DNA of 64,000 nt from Streptomyces griseus. Its GTDB lineage: Bacteria; Actinomycetota; Actinomycetes; Streptomycetales; Streptomycetaceae. Numbering within the stretch: position 1 is the first letter of the stretch; every line of letters begins with the position of its first letter. Location of the stretch: NCBI RefSeq assembly GCF_001715295.1, contig NZ_MDKB01000003.1:513954-577953 (forward strand). The letters are read 5' to 3'. Of this stretch, positions 52,292 to 61,463 are shown one piece after another. The notes under the pieces were generated by a model. It had not been told where the DNA came from. It saw nothing but the letters and a program-made list of their open reading frames with translations, and searched no databases. The position numbers and the translations under genes were made by a program.

Positions 52292-52930
52292 TCAGATCAC
52301 GTGCACGCCGGCCCGCGCCGCCACCGCCGCGGCCTGGGCGGCCCGGTCGGCAGCCGCGTCGTCGAGGGGGTCACCGCTGGCGAGGAGCCGGTAGTACAGG
52401 GGCGCCGAGACGGCCCGGATCACCTCGCCGGCGTCGGTGCCCGCGGGCAGCTCACCGCGCTGGACCGCGGCCTCGACGCAGCCCGACCACTCCTCGATAC
52501 GCACCGCGTAGAAGTGGTGCAGCGCCTGGGCGGTGCGGGTGTCGCAGGTGGCCGCGGCGATCACGGCGGCGAAGAGGGCCCCCTGACGCGGGTCGGTCAG
52601 CGTCCGCACGACCAGCCGGGCGTTGGCCCGGAGGTCCTCGTCCAGCGAGCCCGTGTCCGTACGCGGCACGGACTGCTCCGCCATGTCCGTGAGCAGGTCG
52701 GCCACCAGGCCCGCCGGGGTCGACCAGCGCCGGTAGACGGTCGTCTTGCCGACCTCGGCGCGGCGGGCGACGTCGGCGAGGTCGAGCCGGTCGAAACCGT
52801 ACTCGACCAGCGCGTCACCGGCCGCCCGCAGGACGGCCTCCCGCACGCGGGCCGTGCGCCCGCCGGGGCGGACCATGCCCGGCTCCGCTCCTCCGGCGTT
52901 CTCCGCCCCGCCCATTCCCTCAGCCTCCAT
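52292..52930 (-). CDS. TetR-family regulator of the divergent exporter
   Basis: A 212-residue TetR protein with a clear HTH (DLADVARRAEVGKTTVYRRW) and a C-terminal TetR_C_16-like domain. It is divergent from a DHA2 exporter across 99 bp that contains a 24-bp inverted repeat (52983-53006), so it almost certainly represses that exporter and itself. Confidence 0.88.
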   Translation of the reverse strand: MEAEGMGGAENAGGAEPGMVRPGGRTARVREAVLRAAGDALVEYGFDRLDLADVARRAEVGKTTVYRRWSTPAGLVADLLTDMAEQSVPRTDTGSLDEDLRANARLVVRTLTDPRQGALFAAVIAAATCDTRTAQALHHFYAVRIEEWSGCVEAAVQRGELPAGTDAGEVIRAVSAPLYYRLLASGDPLDDAAADRAAQAAAVAARAGVHVI

Positions 52931-52982
52931 AACGGGTCTCCAGTTCCATTAGCTGCCCATCCCCTGCTACGGTGACTCCACC

Positions 52983-53006
52983 TTAACGGAACCACAGGTC
53001 CGTTAA
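52983..53006. promoter_or_regulatory. TetR operator between regulator and exporter
   Basis: ttaacgga and tccgttaa, 8-bp arms with an 8-bp spacer. A weaker related pair (taacgg...ccatta) lies at about 52929-52950, nearer the regulator start. Confidence 0.75.
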
Positions 53007-53029
53007 AACACCCCTCAGGGAGAGCCCCC

Positions 53030-54478
53030 ATGTCCACGTCCGGAACGGCCCCCACCGCGGCGCCACTCGCGCCCCCGAACTCGCCCCGCATGACCGGCCG
53101 CCAGAAGCTCGTCCTCGTCCTCCTCCTCGGCGCACAGTTCATGATCGCCGTGGACTTCTCGATCCTGAACGTCGCCCTGCCCGCCGTCGGCAAGGGTCTC
53201 GGCTTCTCCCTCGCCCACCTCCAGTGGATAGCCACCTCCTTCGCCCTCGCCGCCGCCGGCTTCACGCTGCTGTTCGGCCGGATCGCCGACCTCCTCGGCC
53301 GCAAGCGCCTGTTCATCGGCGGCATGGCCGTCCTCGGCCTCTCCTCCGTCCTGGGCGGGCTCGCCACCACACCGGGCATGCTGCTCACCGCCCGCGTGCT
53401 CCAGGGACTCGCCACCGCGGCCGTCACCCCGGCCGGGCTCGCGCTGCTCACCACGGCGTTCAAGGAAGGACCGCTGCGCGAGCGTGCCCTCGGCCTCAAC
53501 GGTGCCCTGATGTCGGCGGGTTTCACGGCGGGAGCCGTCCTCGGTGGACTGCTGACCGATCTGCTCTCCTGGCGCTGGGCCTTCCTCATCAACGTCCCCG
53601 TCGCCGCGCTCGTCGTCGCGCTCGCCCCGTCCGTGATCGCCGACTCACGGCCCGCCGTGCGGGCGAAGCTCGACGTGCCGGGCGCCGTGACCGTCACCGG
53701 CGGCCTGCTGCTGCTGGTGTTCGGCCTGACGCAGGCGGGCGAGAGCGGCTGGACCTCGCCCACCACCCCGGCCGCGCTGCTCGCCGGCGCGGCGCTCCTC
53801 GCCGCCTTCCTCCTCGTCGAGAAGCGGGCGGCCGCGCCCCTGGTCCCCCTGCGCGTCCTGAAGCGGCCCACCGTCGTCCGGGGCAACACCGCCGGGCTGA
53901 TCGCCTTCGTCACGGAGACGTCCCTGGTCTTCCTGCTCACGCTCTACCTCCAGGAGGTCCTCGGCTACTCCCCGCTCGCCACCGGGCTCGCCTTCGGGGT
54001 CCTCGGCATCGGCACCGTGGCCGGCGGCATGCTCGGCGGCCGGGCGATCGGCCGGTTCGGCACCCGGCGCACGATCGTCCTGGGCGGTGCCGTCCAGGCC
54101 GTCGCCACCCTCTCCCTCGTGGCGCTCGGCAGTTCCGGCGGCTGGATCACCCTCCTGCTGGCAGCGACCTTCGTCGGCGGTGTCGGCAACATGCTGGTGA
54201 TCGTGGGCTTCATGGTCACCGCGACCTCCGGGATCCCCGACGAGGAGCAGGGCCTGGCCACCGGTCTCGCCACGATGACGCAGCAGGTCGGCATCACGAT
54301 GGGCATCCCGGTCATGAGCGCGGTCGTCACCGCCCGGACGGGCGGCGCCACCGGTCCGGACGCGGTGCTGTCCGGAGTCTCGACGGCGGTCCTCGTCAAC
54401 GCGGCGATCGTCCTGGCCGGCGCCCTGCTCGCCGGCGCCTCCCTGGTCCGGCGGGGAGCACGGACCTCCACCGGGTGA
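53030..54478 (+). CDS. MFS transporter, DHA2 (EmrB/QacA) 14-segment
   Basis: A 482-residue exporter: MIAVDFSILNVALPAVGKGL (motif D1), LLFGRIADLLGRKRLF (motif A) and TARVLQGLATAAVTPAGLALL. It is directly controlled, by context, by the divergent TetR gene, in the standard drug-inducible arrangement. The substrate is unknown. The start follows agggag. Confidence 0.9.
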   Translation: MSTSGTAPTAAPLAPPNSPRMTGRQKLVLVLLLGAQFMIAVDFSILNVALPAVGKGLGFSLAHLQWIATSFALAAAGFTLLFGRIADLLGRKRLFIGGMAVLGLSSVLGGLATTPGMLLTARVLQGLATAAVTPAGLALLTTAFKEGPLRERALGLNGALMSAGFTAGAVLGGLLTDLLSWRWAFLINVPVAALVVALAPSVIADSRPAVRAKLDVPGAVTVTGGLLLLVFGLTQAGESGWTSPTTPAALLAGAALLAAFLLVEKRAAAPLVPLRVLKRPTVVRGNTAGLIAFVTETSLVFLLTLYLQEVLGYSPLATGLAFGVLGIGTVAGGMLGGRAIGRFGTRRTIVLGGAVQAVATLSLVALGSSGGWITLLLAATFVGGVGNMLVIVGFMVTATSGIPDEEQGLATGLATMTQQVGITMGIPVMSAVVTARTGGATGPDAVLSGVSTAVLVNAAIVLAGALLAGASLVRRGARTSTG

Positions 54479-54745
54479 GCCGGGCGCGGCGCCGCACCGC
54501 CGCCGGCGGCCCGGAGCCGGGGCGACCGGACACGAGCCGGAGCGAGTCGTGCGCGGGCCGCGGGGCGGGCGCCCGGCAGGATGGCGCTCAGCACCACCAC
54601 CCGCCCGCCCCCGGCGCGAACCGAACGTGGACCGGCCCTCCGGTGGACGGGCCACCACCGGCGGGTGAACAGCGGGACGTTACGATCGCGGGCACCGCGG
54701 ACCGGTCGAAGCACCGCTGCCGCCGAACCTCAGGAGTACCGAACC

Positions 54746-55648
54746 TTGTCCGAACCACGCATCGGCGTATCCGTCGTCACCATGGGAGACCGCCCGCAGC
54801 AGGTGGAGGCGCTGCTGGCGTCCGTGGCCATGCAGGACGTACGCCCCGCCCGCGTCGTCGTCGTCGGCAACGGCTCACCGCTCCCCGACTACAGCGCCTT
54901 CCCGGGCCTGACCGGCCTGGCCGGCGGGGTGACGACGATCGAGCTCGACGAGAACCTCGGCTGCCCCGGCGGCCGCAACGCCGCCCTGGCCAGGCTCGCC
55001 GAACTCGGTGACGTGGACGTCGTGATCGAGCTGGACGACGACGGACTCCTGGTGGACAAGGGTGTCTTCCGCACGGTGCGGGACCTCTACGCCGCCGACC
55101 CCCGCCTCGGCATCGTCGGTTTCCGCATCGCCGACGAGCACGGCGAGACCCAGCGCCGCCACGTCCCCCGCCTGCGCGCCGGCGACCCCATGCGCGGGGG
55201 CCCGGTCACCGCCTTCCTCGGCGGCGGCCACGCCCTCTCCATGAAGATGCTCGCCGAGACCGGGCCGTGGCCCGCCGAGTTCTTCTTCACCCACGAGGAG
55301 ACGGACTTGTCCTGGCGGGCCCTCGACGCGGGCTGGAAGATCGTGTACGAACCGGGTCTGCTGCTCCAGCACCCGAAGACGTCCCCGGCCCGGCACGCGG
55401 TCTATTACCGGATGACGGCCCGCAACCGCGTCTGGCTGGCCCGCCGCAACCTGCCGCTGCCCCTGATCCCCGCCTACCTCGGCACCTGGATCCTGCTCAC
55501 CGCCGCCCGCACCCGGTCGGCCAGCGGCCTGCGCGCCTGGGCGGGCGGCTTCGCCGAGGGAGTCCGCACCCCGTGCGGCGTGCGCAGCCCGATGCGCTGG
55601 CGCACGGTCTGGCGGATGACCCGCCTGGGCCGCCCGCCGGTCGTCTGA
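54746..55648 (+). CDS. Glycosyltransferase family 2
   Basis: A 300-residue GT-A enzyme. ISVVTMGDRPQQVEALLASV-type N-terminus, VVVGNGS, ENLGCPGGRNAAL, the metal motif ELDDDG, GGGHALSMKM, and HEETDLSWRALDAGW with the catalytic acid cluster are present. This is the rhamnosyl/galactofuranosyl-type GT2 group of actinobacteria, which builds cell-surface glycans. TTG 54746 is chosen because caggag precedes it and homology starts there. Confidence 0.87.
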   Translation: MSEPRIGVSVVTMGDRPQQVEALLASVAMQDVRPARVVVVGNGSPLPDYSAFPGLTGLAGGVTTIELDENLGCPGGRNAALARLAELGDVDVVIELDDDGLLVDKGVFRTVRDLYAADPRLGIVGFRIADEHGETQRRHVPRLRAGDPMRGGPVTAFLGGGHALSMKMLAETGPWPAEFFFTHEETDLSWRALDAGWKIVYEPGLLLQHPKTSPARHAVYYRMTARNRVWLARRNLPLPLIPAYLGTWILLTAARTRSASGLRAWAGGFAEGVRTPCGVRSPMRWRTVWRMTRLGRPPVV

Positions 55649-56023
55649 CGGGCCGGATGGCCGGCGCCGGAAAAGGACCGGCGAGCGGGTACGGGCTCGG
55701 CTAGCATCTCCCGCGGAGCGGGCCGGTAGCGGCTTCGGCCGGCTCCTCCCGCGGAGCGGGCCGGGGCCCGGCGACGGAGCCGCGAGCCCGGCCTCATCCG
55801 CACGACAGCCCCCAGGTCCGTGACGCACGGACCGCGTGCCGATCCTCGTCAGGAGTGGGAGATGCCCGGTCGTCCGAGCGCGCGTTGACGTCCTGGGCCG
55901 CGAGCGGCCCGTCATCGCGTGCTGCCCCCGTCGCGCGGCACAGCGATCCTCCCTGCCTGTCCCGGGGAGCGCCCCACGCGTGCCGGGACGGCGGATCCGT
56001 CTTCGGCGACCCGAGGGACTGCT
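55649..56023 (+). terminator. Intergenic region with two hairpin-forming 19-bp direct repeats
   Basis: ctcccgcggagcgggccgg occurs at 55708-55726 and again at 55746-55764; each contains the palindrome cccgc-gga-gcggg. They probably terminate the glycosyltransferase transcript. Nothing else is supported in this 375-bp stretch apart from the promoter of the following exporter. Confidence 0.5.
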
Positions 56024-57361
56024 GTGCCGTCCGCTTCCGTGCCCCGCCCCCGTACCCCCGTACCGTCCGGCCTCCGTCGCGACCGCGACTTCCGCCGGCT
56101 GTGGGCGGGACAGACCGCCTCCCAGTTCGGCGAGCACGTCGGTCTGCTGGTCCTGCCGCTCGTCGCCGTGCTCGCGCTCGGCGCGGACCCCCGCCAACTG
56201 GGCGTTCTGCGGGCCGTCGGGCAGGCGCCCGCCCTCCTGCTGTCGCTGCCGGCCGGCGCCTGGGTGGACAGGTGGCGCACCCGCACGGTGATGATGCTGG
56301 CCGACCTCGGCCGGGCCCTGGTACTCGGCGGCACCGCCGCCCTGGGCCTGCTGGGGCTGCTCGCCCTTCCGGCTCTGCTGGTGGCCTCCTTCACGGTCGG
56401 GGTGCTGTCCGTGTTCTTCGACGTGGCCTACCAGGCGTCCCTCGTACGGCTCGTGCGGCGTGACCAGCTGGTCGCGGGCAACAGCGCGCTCGAGGGCAGC
56501 CGTTCGGTGGCCCAGATCGGTGGCCCGGCGCTCGGAGGCGTACTCGTCTCGGCGCTGTCCGCGCCGGCCGCCGTGGCGTCCGGCGCGGTGTTCTTCGCCG
56601 GGTCCTTCCTCACCCTCCGGAGGATCCGCCGTGACGAGAGGGTCCCCGAGGCATCCCCGCGGGTCCTGCGGCAGATCCGCGAGGGGGTCCGCTTCGTCGC
56701 CGGTGACTCCGCACTGCGCGCGATCGGTCTCGCGTCGGCCGCCTACCAGTTCTTCCTCGCGGCGACGATGACGCTCTACCTGTTGTTCCTGACCGGCCGG
56801 CTGGGGCTGTCCGGTACGGCGGTCGGCCTGGCGCTCGCGGCCACCGGGCCGGGCGCGCTGCTGGGTTCGCTGCTCGCCGCCCGCCTTCCCGGCCGGTTCG
56901 GACACGGGGTGGTGCTGGTGGCTGCGGCCGGGCTCGGGGACGGCGTGATGCTGTGCGTGCCCGCGCTGCACGGCCCGCCGGCGGTGGTGCTGCCGGCGCT
57001 CGTGGCCGTCAATCTCGTGTTCGGGACCTTCGGTCAACTGGTCAACGTCACGGTGATGGCCGTCCGCCAGGCGCTCACCCCGGACGAGATGCAGGGCAGG
57101 GCGGCCGCGACCATCTCGTTCGCCGGTATGGGACTCGCCCCGCTCGGATCGCTCCTCGGCGGCTTCCTCGCCCAGGAGTGGGGGTCGCGTACGGGCCTCC
57201 TGGTGACGGCCTCGGGGCTGCTGCTCTCCCCCGCCGTGCTGGCCCTGTCCCCGCTCGCCCGCCTGGGCCGGACCCTCCCGGACCCGTCGGCTTCGAAGGA
57301 GCGTCGACTCCCCGCCCTTCCGGCCGAGCGAAACTCAACCGTCACGGAACTGCGAGGCTGA
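56024..57361 (+). CDS. MFS transporter, EntS-like (MFS_3)
   Basis: A 445-residue protein with twelve membrane segments. FRRLWAGQTASQFGEHVGLLVLP begins the conserved part; AYQASLVRLVRRDQLVAGNSALEGS and VFGTFGQLVNVTVMAVRQALTPDEMQGR are signatures of the EntS-like group that exports siderophores or macrolides. GTG 56024 (after gaggga) is preferred to 55919. The substrate is unknown. The gene ends close to a MITE-like repeat. Confidence 0.85.
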   Translation: MPSASVPRPRTPVPSGLRRDRDFRRLWAGQTASQFGEHVGLLVLPLVAVLALGADPRQLGVLRAVGQAPALLLSLPAGAWVDRWRTRTVMMLADLGRALVLGGTAALGLLGLLALPALLVASFTVGVLSVFFDVAYQASLVRLVRRDQLVAGNSALEGSRSVAQIGGPALGGVLVSALSAPAAVASGAVFFAGSFLTLRRIRRDERVPEASPRVLRQIREGVRFVAGDSALRAIGLASAAYQFFLAATMTLYLLFLTGRLGLSGTAVGLALAATGPGALLGSLLAARLPGRFGHGVVLVAAAGLGDGVMLCVPALHGPPAVVLPALVAVNLVFGTFGQLVNVTVMAVRQALTPDEMQGRAAATISFAGMGLAPLGSLLGGFLAQEWGSRTGLLVTASGLLLSPAVLALSPLARLGRTLPDPSASKERRLPALPAERNSTVTELRG

Positions 57362-57392
57362 GCCGGTCCTGACGGACCAAAAGCTCCGCCGA

Positions 57393-57554
57393 AGGGCTGT
57401 CCCGCAATTCCCGGTGGATCAGCGTGCGGCGTCGGATACGGGGCATCGCACGGCGGAGGAACGTCCGCATACTCGATGTATATGGACGTTCCGACGGTGC
57501 GGCGAGGTGCCGTAGCTGTCGTCGCGCGCCCGCCGGCAATTGCGGGACAGCCCT
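57393..57554. repeat. MITE-like intergenic repeat, copy 2
   Basis: 162 bp with 17-bp near-perfect terminal inverted repeats (agggctgtcccgcaatt). It is highly similar to copy 1 at 23978-24137 and contains an internal palindrome ggaacgtccg...ggacgttcc. It fills the gap between two convergent genes and its end supplies part of the stop codon of the right-hand gene. Confidence 0.75.
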
Positions 57555-58831
57555 CAGGCTTGGTCGGCCCACACCGGATTGCCGGCTTCTTGCACGTGCA
57601 AGGTTGGCGAGTGCTCCCGATAGGCCCACTGTGTCGCATCACGCGGCACTACCCAGGCTTTGGTCTGGAATGCCTGAGAAGGTGTCAGTGCAGCGGTGCA
57701 GGTGTCGAGCGGGCTGATTCGAGTGGCCCCGGCCGGGACTGTGATGGTCTCCGAGGTTCCCCAGGGAGCGGGGCAGGTCTGTTCCACGGCTGCTTGGACG
57801 TAGGCGAGTTTCGCCTTCACCGTCATCGGCTTGCCCGAGATGTTGGTGAACTGGACGAGGAAGGCCATCTTCGCCTCGTGGGTGACGATCAAGCACGGCT
57901 TCCACATCACCGTGCCCGCGCTGCGCGATTTCCCGCATCGGTAGTTCCCGTCGAGGCCGCCTGGCACAGCGGAGGTGACAGCGTCGGAACCGCCGACCCC
58001 TATGGCCTTCGCACGCGGTGACGCCGACGTGTCCGGAACCACGCCAGTCGCGGTCGGCTCCTCGTCGCCGGGCCACGCCCACAGGCCGATGGACGCGGCG
58101 GCTGCGGCAGTGAGTGCCCCCACCCCGATCCATCTCTTCCTGGCCGGGCGCCTCGCCCGGTCGGTGATTCCCGCCGTCCCGATCACGCCGGTTTCCGCCC
58201 CTGACGAGACTGCTGCGCCATGTGCCCCGAGTGAGACGGCGGTGGTGACGGGTTCGACCGCCGGAAGCCCGGCGGGTTCCGGCTCGACAGGAGCCGTCGA
58301 TTCCACGTTCACCGGGAGCGCGACGGGGCCTTGAGGGCTTGGTTCATCAGCCTTGCTCGCGACCGCGGAAGGTCCGGCAGGTCCTCCTGAGCGGACCTGC
58401 CCGGACGAATGCAGATATCCGCTCTCCCCGACCCGGCGGCGCCAACCGCGTCCATCTGTCTCCTGAAGCCTGTGCCCCAGATCGGCGATCTCCCGGCCGA
58501 TCATGGGCAACCGCTTAGAATTGTCGGGGGCATGCAATTCCAATGCTCGTGCGACAGCCGCACTGTCCTCCACGCCAGGTAACCGGTTGTGCTTGGTGCC
58601 GGGAAGGAGTTGCCTACCGCCGCGGAGCCAGTACGACAGCATCGGCCCGTCGATCGGCGCACGCGACGCCCACTCTGCTGCAGCCCGCTCCTGCTCCAGC
58701 GCCCTGATCAATACTTTCCGTGTCGGCCTGTCCTTGGAGATCGGCTCCCTCACACACGCTGCCCATGCGTCCAGTGCCTGCACGAGGCCACGTGCGAGGT
58801 TCGCGAACTCATCCCCTGGTTCCTCGGTCAT
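57554..58831 (-). CDS. Membrane-anchored protein with cytoplasmic helical domain
   Basis: A 425-residue protein. Residues 1-115 form a helical, possibly DNA-binding-like region (SYWLRGGRQLLPGTKHNRLP), then a Pro/Ser-rich linker, one membrane segment (ARKRWIGVGALTAAAAASIG), and an external domain with four cysteines (YRCGKS, WKPC, QTCPAPWG, LDTC). The ATG at 58831 follows ggaggga; a GTG-started frame extends to 58909. It resembles membrane-tethered regulators of streptomycetes only in layout; the family is unrecognised. Divergent from the L,D-transpeptidase-like gene. Confidence 0.7.
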   Translation of the reverse strand: MTEEPGDEFANLARGLVQALDAWAACVREPISKDRPTRKVLIRALEQERAAAEWASRAPIDGPMLSYWLRGGRQLLPGTKHNRLPGVEDSAAVARALELHAPDNSKRLPMIGREIADLGHRLQETDGRGWRRRVGESGYLHSSGQVRSGGPAGPSAVASKADEPSPQGPVALPVNVESTAPVEPEPAGLPAVEPVTTAVSLGAHGAAVSSGAETGVIGTAGITDRARRPARKRWIGVGALTAAAAASIGLWAWPGDEEPTATGVVPDTSASPRAKAIGVGGSDAVTSAVPGGLDGNYRCGKSRSAGTVMWKPCLIVTHEAKMAFLVQFTNISGKPMTVKAKLAYVQAAVEQTCPAPWGTSETITVPAGATRISPLDTCTAALTPSQAFQTKAWVVPRDATQWAYREHSPTLHVQEAGNPVWADQA

Positions 58832-58852
58832 CGGCTCCCTCCCGACGGGACT

Positions 58853-58873
58853 CTTCGTTGCAGTGCAACGAAG
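58853..58873. promoter_or_regulatory. 21-bp palindrome in the divergent promoter region
   Basis: cttcgttgca-g-tgcaacgaag is a perfect inverted repeat. It lies 22 bp before the membrane protein start. A further gtgca...tgcac pair lies at about 58893-58909. It is a likely operator for the membrane protein or its neighbour. Confidence 0.6.
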
Positions 58874-59031
58874 AAACAACAGGTTACGGAGGTGCACGTT
58901 GCGCTGCACATAGCCGACTCGCTTGCACTGATGTTCTCCCGATCCGGCTACGGCACAGTCGGTTCCGGCGGTACGGAGCGTCCGGTCGCCGCCCCCGACG
59001 CGGGCCGAAGAAAATAGGGAGAGCTGACTCC

Positions 59032-59670
59032 ATGAACAATCTCAAGAGCGTTATCGCGGCGACGGCGGCCACGGCCGTACTGGCCACCGGAGTGGTCACC
59101 ACGATGGCACCGCCGGCAGCTGGTGCACCCACGGATCAGCACTCCGCCGGTGCGGCGTCCCACGTGGCCCTCGTGTTCGTGAAGAACGCGAAGGACCCGT
59201 CCAACTCGACTTTGCAGCTGTGGAACGGAAGGAGTCACATCGCCACGTACCGGGCTGGGTCTGGACTGGGAACGGCCGCCGACTACGACAAGGAAAAGGG
59301 CGACTACACGCAGATGGGCAAGAGCTACCGGGACGACTGCACCTCCGATGCCGGGTGGCTTCCCAACGGCAGGTACAAGCCGACCTCCTTCGAGACCGGC
59401 CGGAACGGCAAGATCAAGGGCTACGCCATCGGCCTGCCTGACACGAAATGCCGCACCGGCAAGGTCAAGCGCACCGCGCTCTTCATCCACAGCGAGATGA
59501 CGAAGGGCAGGAAGCAGGGCCCGCGCAACGGAGCTGACAGCCCGCAGCGCTGGGAGGGCGTGCATGACTACAAGTCCAACGGCTGCATCAAGCTCCACCC
59601 CACCCACATCGCCAAGCTCTTCAGCTACATGAACAAGCATGGGCGGGCCGTCCTGCTCACCGTGCGCTGA
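59032..59670 (+). CDS. Secreted L,D-transpeptidase-like (YkuD) protein with SNGC motif
   Basis: A 212-residue secreted protein (signal peptide to about residue 31). The catalytic region has FIHS (His153) and YKSNGCIKL (Cys185). YkuD enzymes have S/T-H-G-C; here the His of that motif is Asn183. YkuD enzymes make 3-3 cross-links in peptidoglycan or cut them. The gap between His153 and Cys185 is longer than usual. It follows a possible operator and is divergent from the membrane protein gene. Confidence 0.8.
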   Translation: MNNLKSVIAATAATAVLATGVVTTMAPPAAGAPTDQHSAGAASHVALVFVKNAKDPSNSTLQLWNGRSHIATYRAGSGLGTAADYDKEKGDYTQMGKSYRDDCTSDAGWLPNGRYKPTSFETGRNGKIKGYAIGLPDTKCRTGKVKRTALFIHSEMTKGRKQGPRNGADSPQRWEGVHDYKSNGCIKLHPTHIAKLFSYMNKHGRAVLLTVR

Positions 59671-60047
59671 CCATCGGTGGCCCCGATACTCGAACAGCCC
59701 GCTCCGGCGTCCGCGAGGTACTGCGAGCCCGGAGCGGGCGTGGTTCCGGCGCACGGGGCAGGCACGCGGCCGGCCACGCCATCCGGAGCAGGGCGCTCGT
59801 CCGCCGGCTTCGGCAGGTGTTCAGCTACCACGTGTTCTTCCACCGGAACCGGTTCGGACCGCCCACGCGAGGACAGAGCCTGCGGGCCTGGGCAGCCAGG
59901 GCGGCACATCCTCCACACGGAGAACGAGGCGTGACGGACTGCGGGCCGTCCTGCCCGGCGCGCCATCGGCCCAGGGACTTCCAGCGTCGCCCGAGGGACT
60001 TTCGAGGGACCTTGTGCCGCCCGAAGCGGCCGGCCCAGGAAAACCGG
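59671..60047. other. Intergenic region between transpeptidase-like gene and rnpB
   Basis: About 377 bp with no supported gene. Open frames crossing it have no ribosome binding site. It probably contains the terminator of the preceding gene, but no single hairpin stands out. Confidence 0.4.
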
Positions 60048-60079
60048 GAAGGGCCTCCGGCGCAGGCCGGAAGCCCTTC
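60048..60079 (-). terminator. rnpB terminator
   Basis: On the minus strand a 13-bp stem (gaagggcttccgg/ccggaggcccttc, one mismatch) is followed by ggttttcc, 27 bp after the RNA 3' end. Confidence 0.7.
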
Positions 60080-60105
60080 TCACGGCGAAGCCGCTGGTGG
60101 CGGCA

Positions 60106-60507
60106 GACGAGTCGGGCTGTACGCCGGGTTCTGTCGCCCGGTCGCCTCGCGGCGGCCGGGGAGACGGCCATCCATCTAGGACCGGCATTGCTGCCGGCCT
60201 CGTGCGGTCTACCCGCGAACTCGGGCGGGCCGCCCTCGGACGTTCGCGCAGGACCGCTTGCGGCGGTCCCTCTTGACCTTGCTCCGGGTGGGGTTTACCT
60301 AGCCGCCTGAGTCGCCTCAGGCGCTGGTGGTCTCTTACACCACCGTTTCACCCTTACCCGGGACCGAGGTCCCGGGCGGTCTGCTTTCTGTGGCACTGTC
60401 CCGCGGGTCACCCCGGGTGGCCGTTAGCCACCACCCTGCCCTGTGGAGCCCGGACGTTCCTCGGGAGGATCCGGGGATCCCCACGCGGCCGTCCGCCCGG
60501 CTCGTCT
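60106..60507 (-). ncRNA. rnpB: RNase P RNA (bacterial type A)
   Basis: On the minus strand the conserved 5' block gaggaacgtccgggctcc and the 3' block cgacagaacccggc are present. The end helix P1 pairs gacgagccgggc at the 5' end with gcccgactcgtc at the 3' end, which sets the limits within a few bases. The roughly 400-nt RNA is the catalytic subunit that matures tRNA 5' ends. The P4 partner region (agagaccaccag and the late cgacagaa) is intact. It lies between the transpeptidase-like gene and yaaA, as in other streptomycetes. Confidence 0.95.
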
Positions 60508-60648
60508 GCCGTGCGGACCATGGTACCCGCCGGACCGGGCGTCCCGGACGGCTGCCGGACGTCGGCGGCCCGACCAGGCGGCCGCCGTACCCTTGCCCCG
60601 GGGCCTCCTGCACGCGGGGCCCCGTGCCGCGTGTGAAGGAGAACCCCC

Positions 60649-61449
60649 GTGCTCGTGCTGTTGCCGCCCTCCGAAGGAAAGGCCGCACCGGGGCGCGGAG
60701 CCCCCCTGAAGCTCGAGTCCCTGTCCCTGCCGGGCCTCGCCGGGGCCCGTGCCACCGTCCTGGACGAGCTGGTCGAGCTGTGCCTGGCCGACGGGGAGAA
60801 GGCCCGCGAGGTGCTCGGCCTGAGCGACGGGCTGCGGGGCGAGATCGCGAAGAACGCGGAGCTGCGCACGGCCGCGACCCGGCCGGCCGGGGAGATCTAC
60901 ACGGGGGTGCTGTACGACGCCCTCGGCCTCGCCACGCTGGACGCGGCGGCCCGGCGCCGGGCGGGGAAGTCGCTGCTGGTCTTCTCCGGGCTGTGGGGCG
61001 CCGTCCGGGTGGGCGACCGGATCCCCTCCTACCGCTGTTCGATGGGCGTGAAGCTCCCCGGACTGGGCGCCCTCGGCGCGTACTGGCGGGGCCCGATGGC
61101 CGCCGTCATGCCGGAGGCGGCCGGGGACGGGCTCGTCCTGGATCTGCGGTCGTCCGCGTACACCGGGGCGTGGAAGCCGGTGGGCGAGGTGGCGGAGCGT
61201 ACGGCGAGCGTGCGGGTGCTGCAGTCACAGGTGGTGGACGGCGTCGAGAAACGGTCGGTGGTCAGCCACTTCAACAAGGCGACCAAGGGGCGGATGGTCC
61301 GCGATCTGCTGACGTCCGGGGCGCGGCCGAAGGGGCCGGCGGAGCTGGTGGAGGTGTTGCGCGGTCTCGGTTACGTGGTGGAGGCGCGGGCTCCGGAGCG
61401 GGCCGGGCGGGCGTGGGCCCTCGACGTGGTGGTCACCGAGATCCACTGA
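60649..61449 (+). CDS. yaaA: Peroxide stress protein YaaA (DUF328)
   Basis: A 266-residue protein with the YaaA blocks LVLLPPSEGKA, PAGEIYTGVLYDALG, LLVFSGLWGAVR, DRIPSYRCSMG and SHFNKATKGRMVRDLL. In E. coli YaaA lowers free intracellular iron under peroxide stress and binds DNA; the streptomycete version is untested as far as I know. GTG 60649 follows gaaggaga. It is a single gene. Confidence 0.9.
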   Translation: MLVLLPPSEGKAAPGRGAPLKLESLSLPGLAGARATVLDELVELCLADGEKAREVLGLSDGLRGEIAKNAELRTAATRPAGEIYTGVLYDALGLATLDAAARRRAGKSLLVFSGLWGAVRVGDRIPSYRCSMGVKLPGLGALGAYWRGPMAAVMPEAAGDGLVLDLRSSAYTGAWKPVGEVAERTASVRVLQSQVVDGVEKRSVVSHFNKATKGRMVRDLLTSGARPKGPAELVEVLRGLGYVVEARAPERAGRAWALDVVVTEIH

Positions 61450-61463
61450 CTCATTGCAGCATG

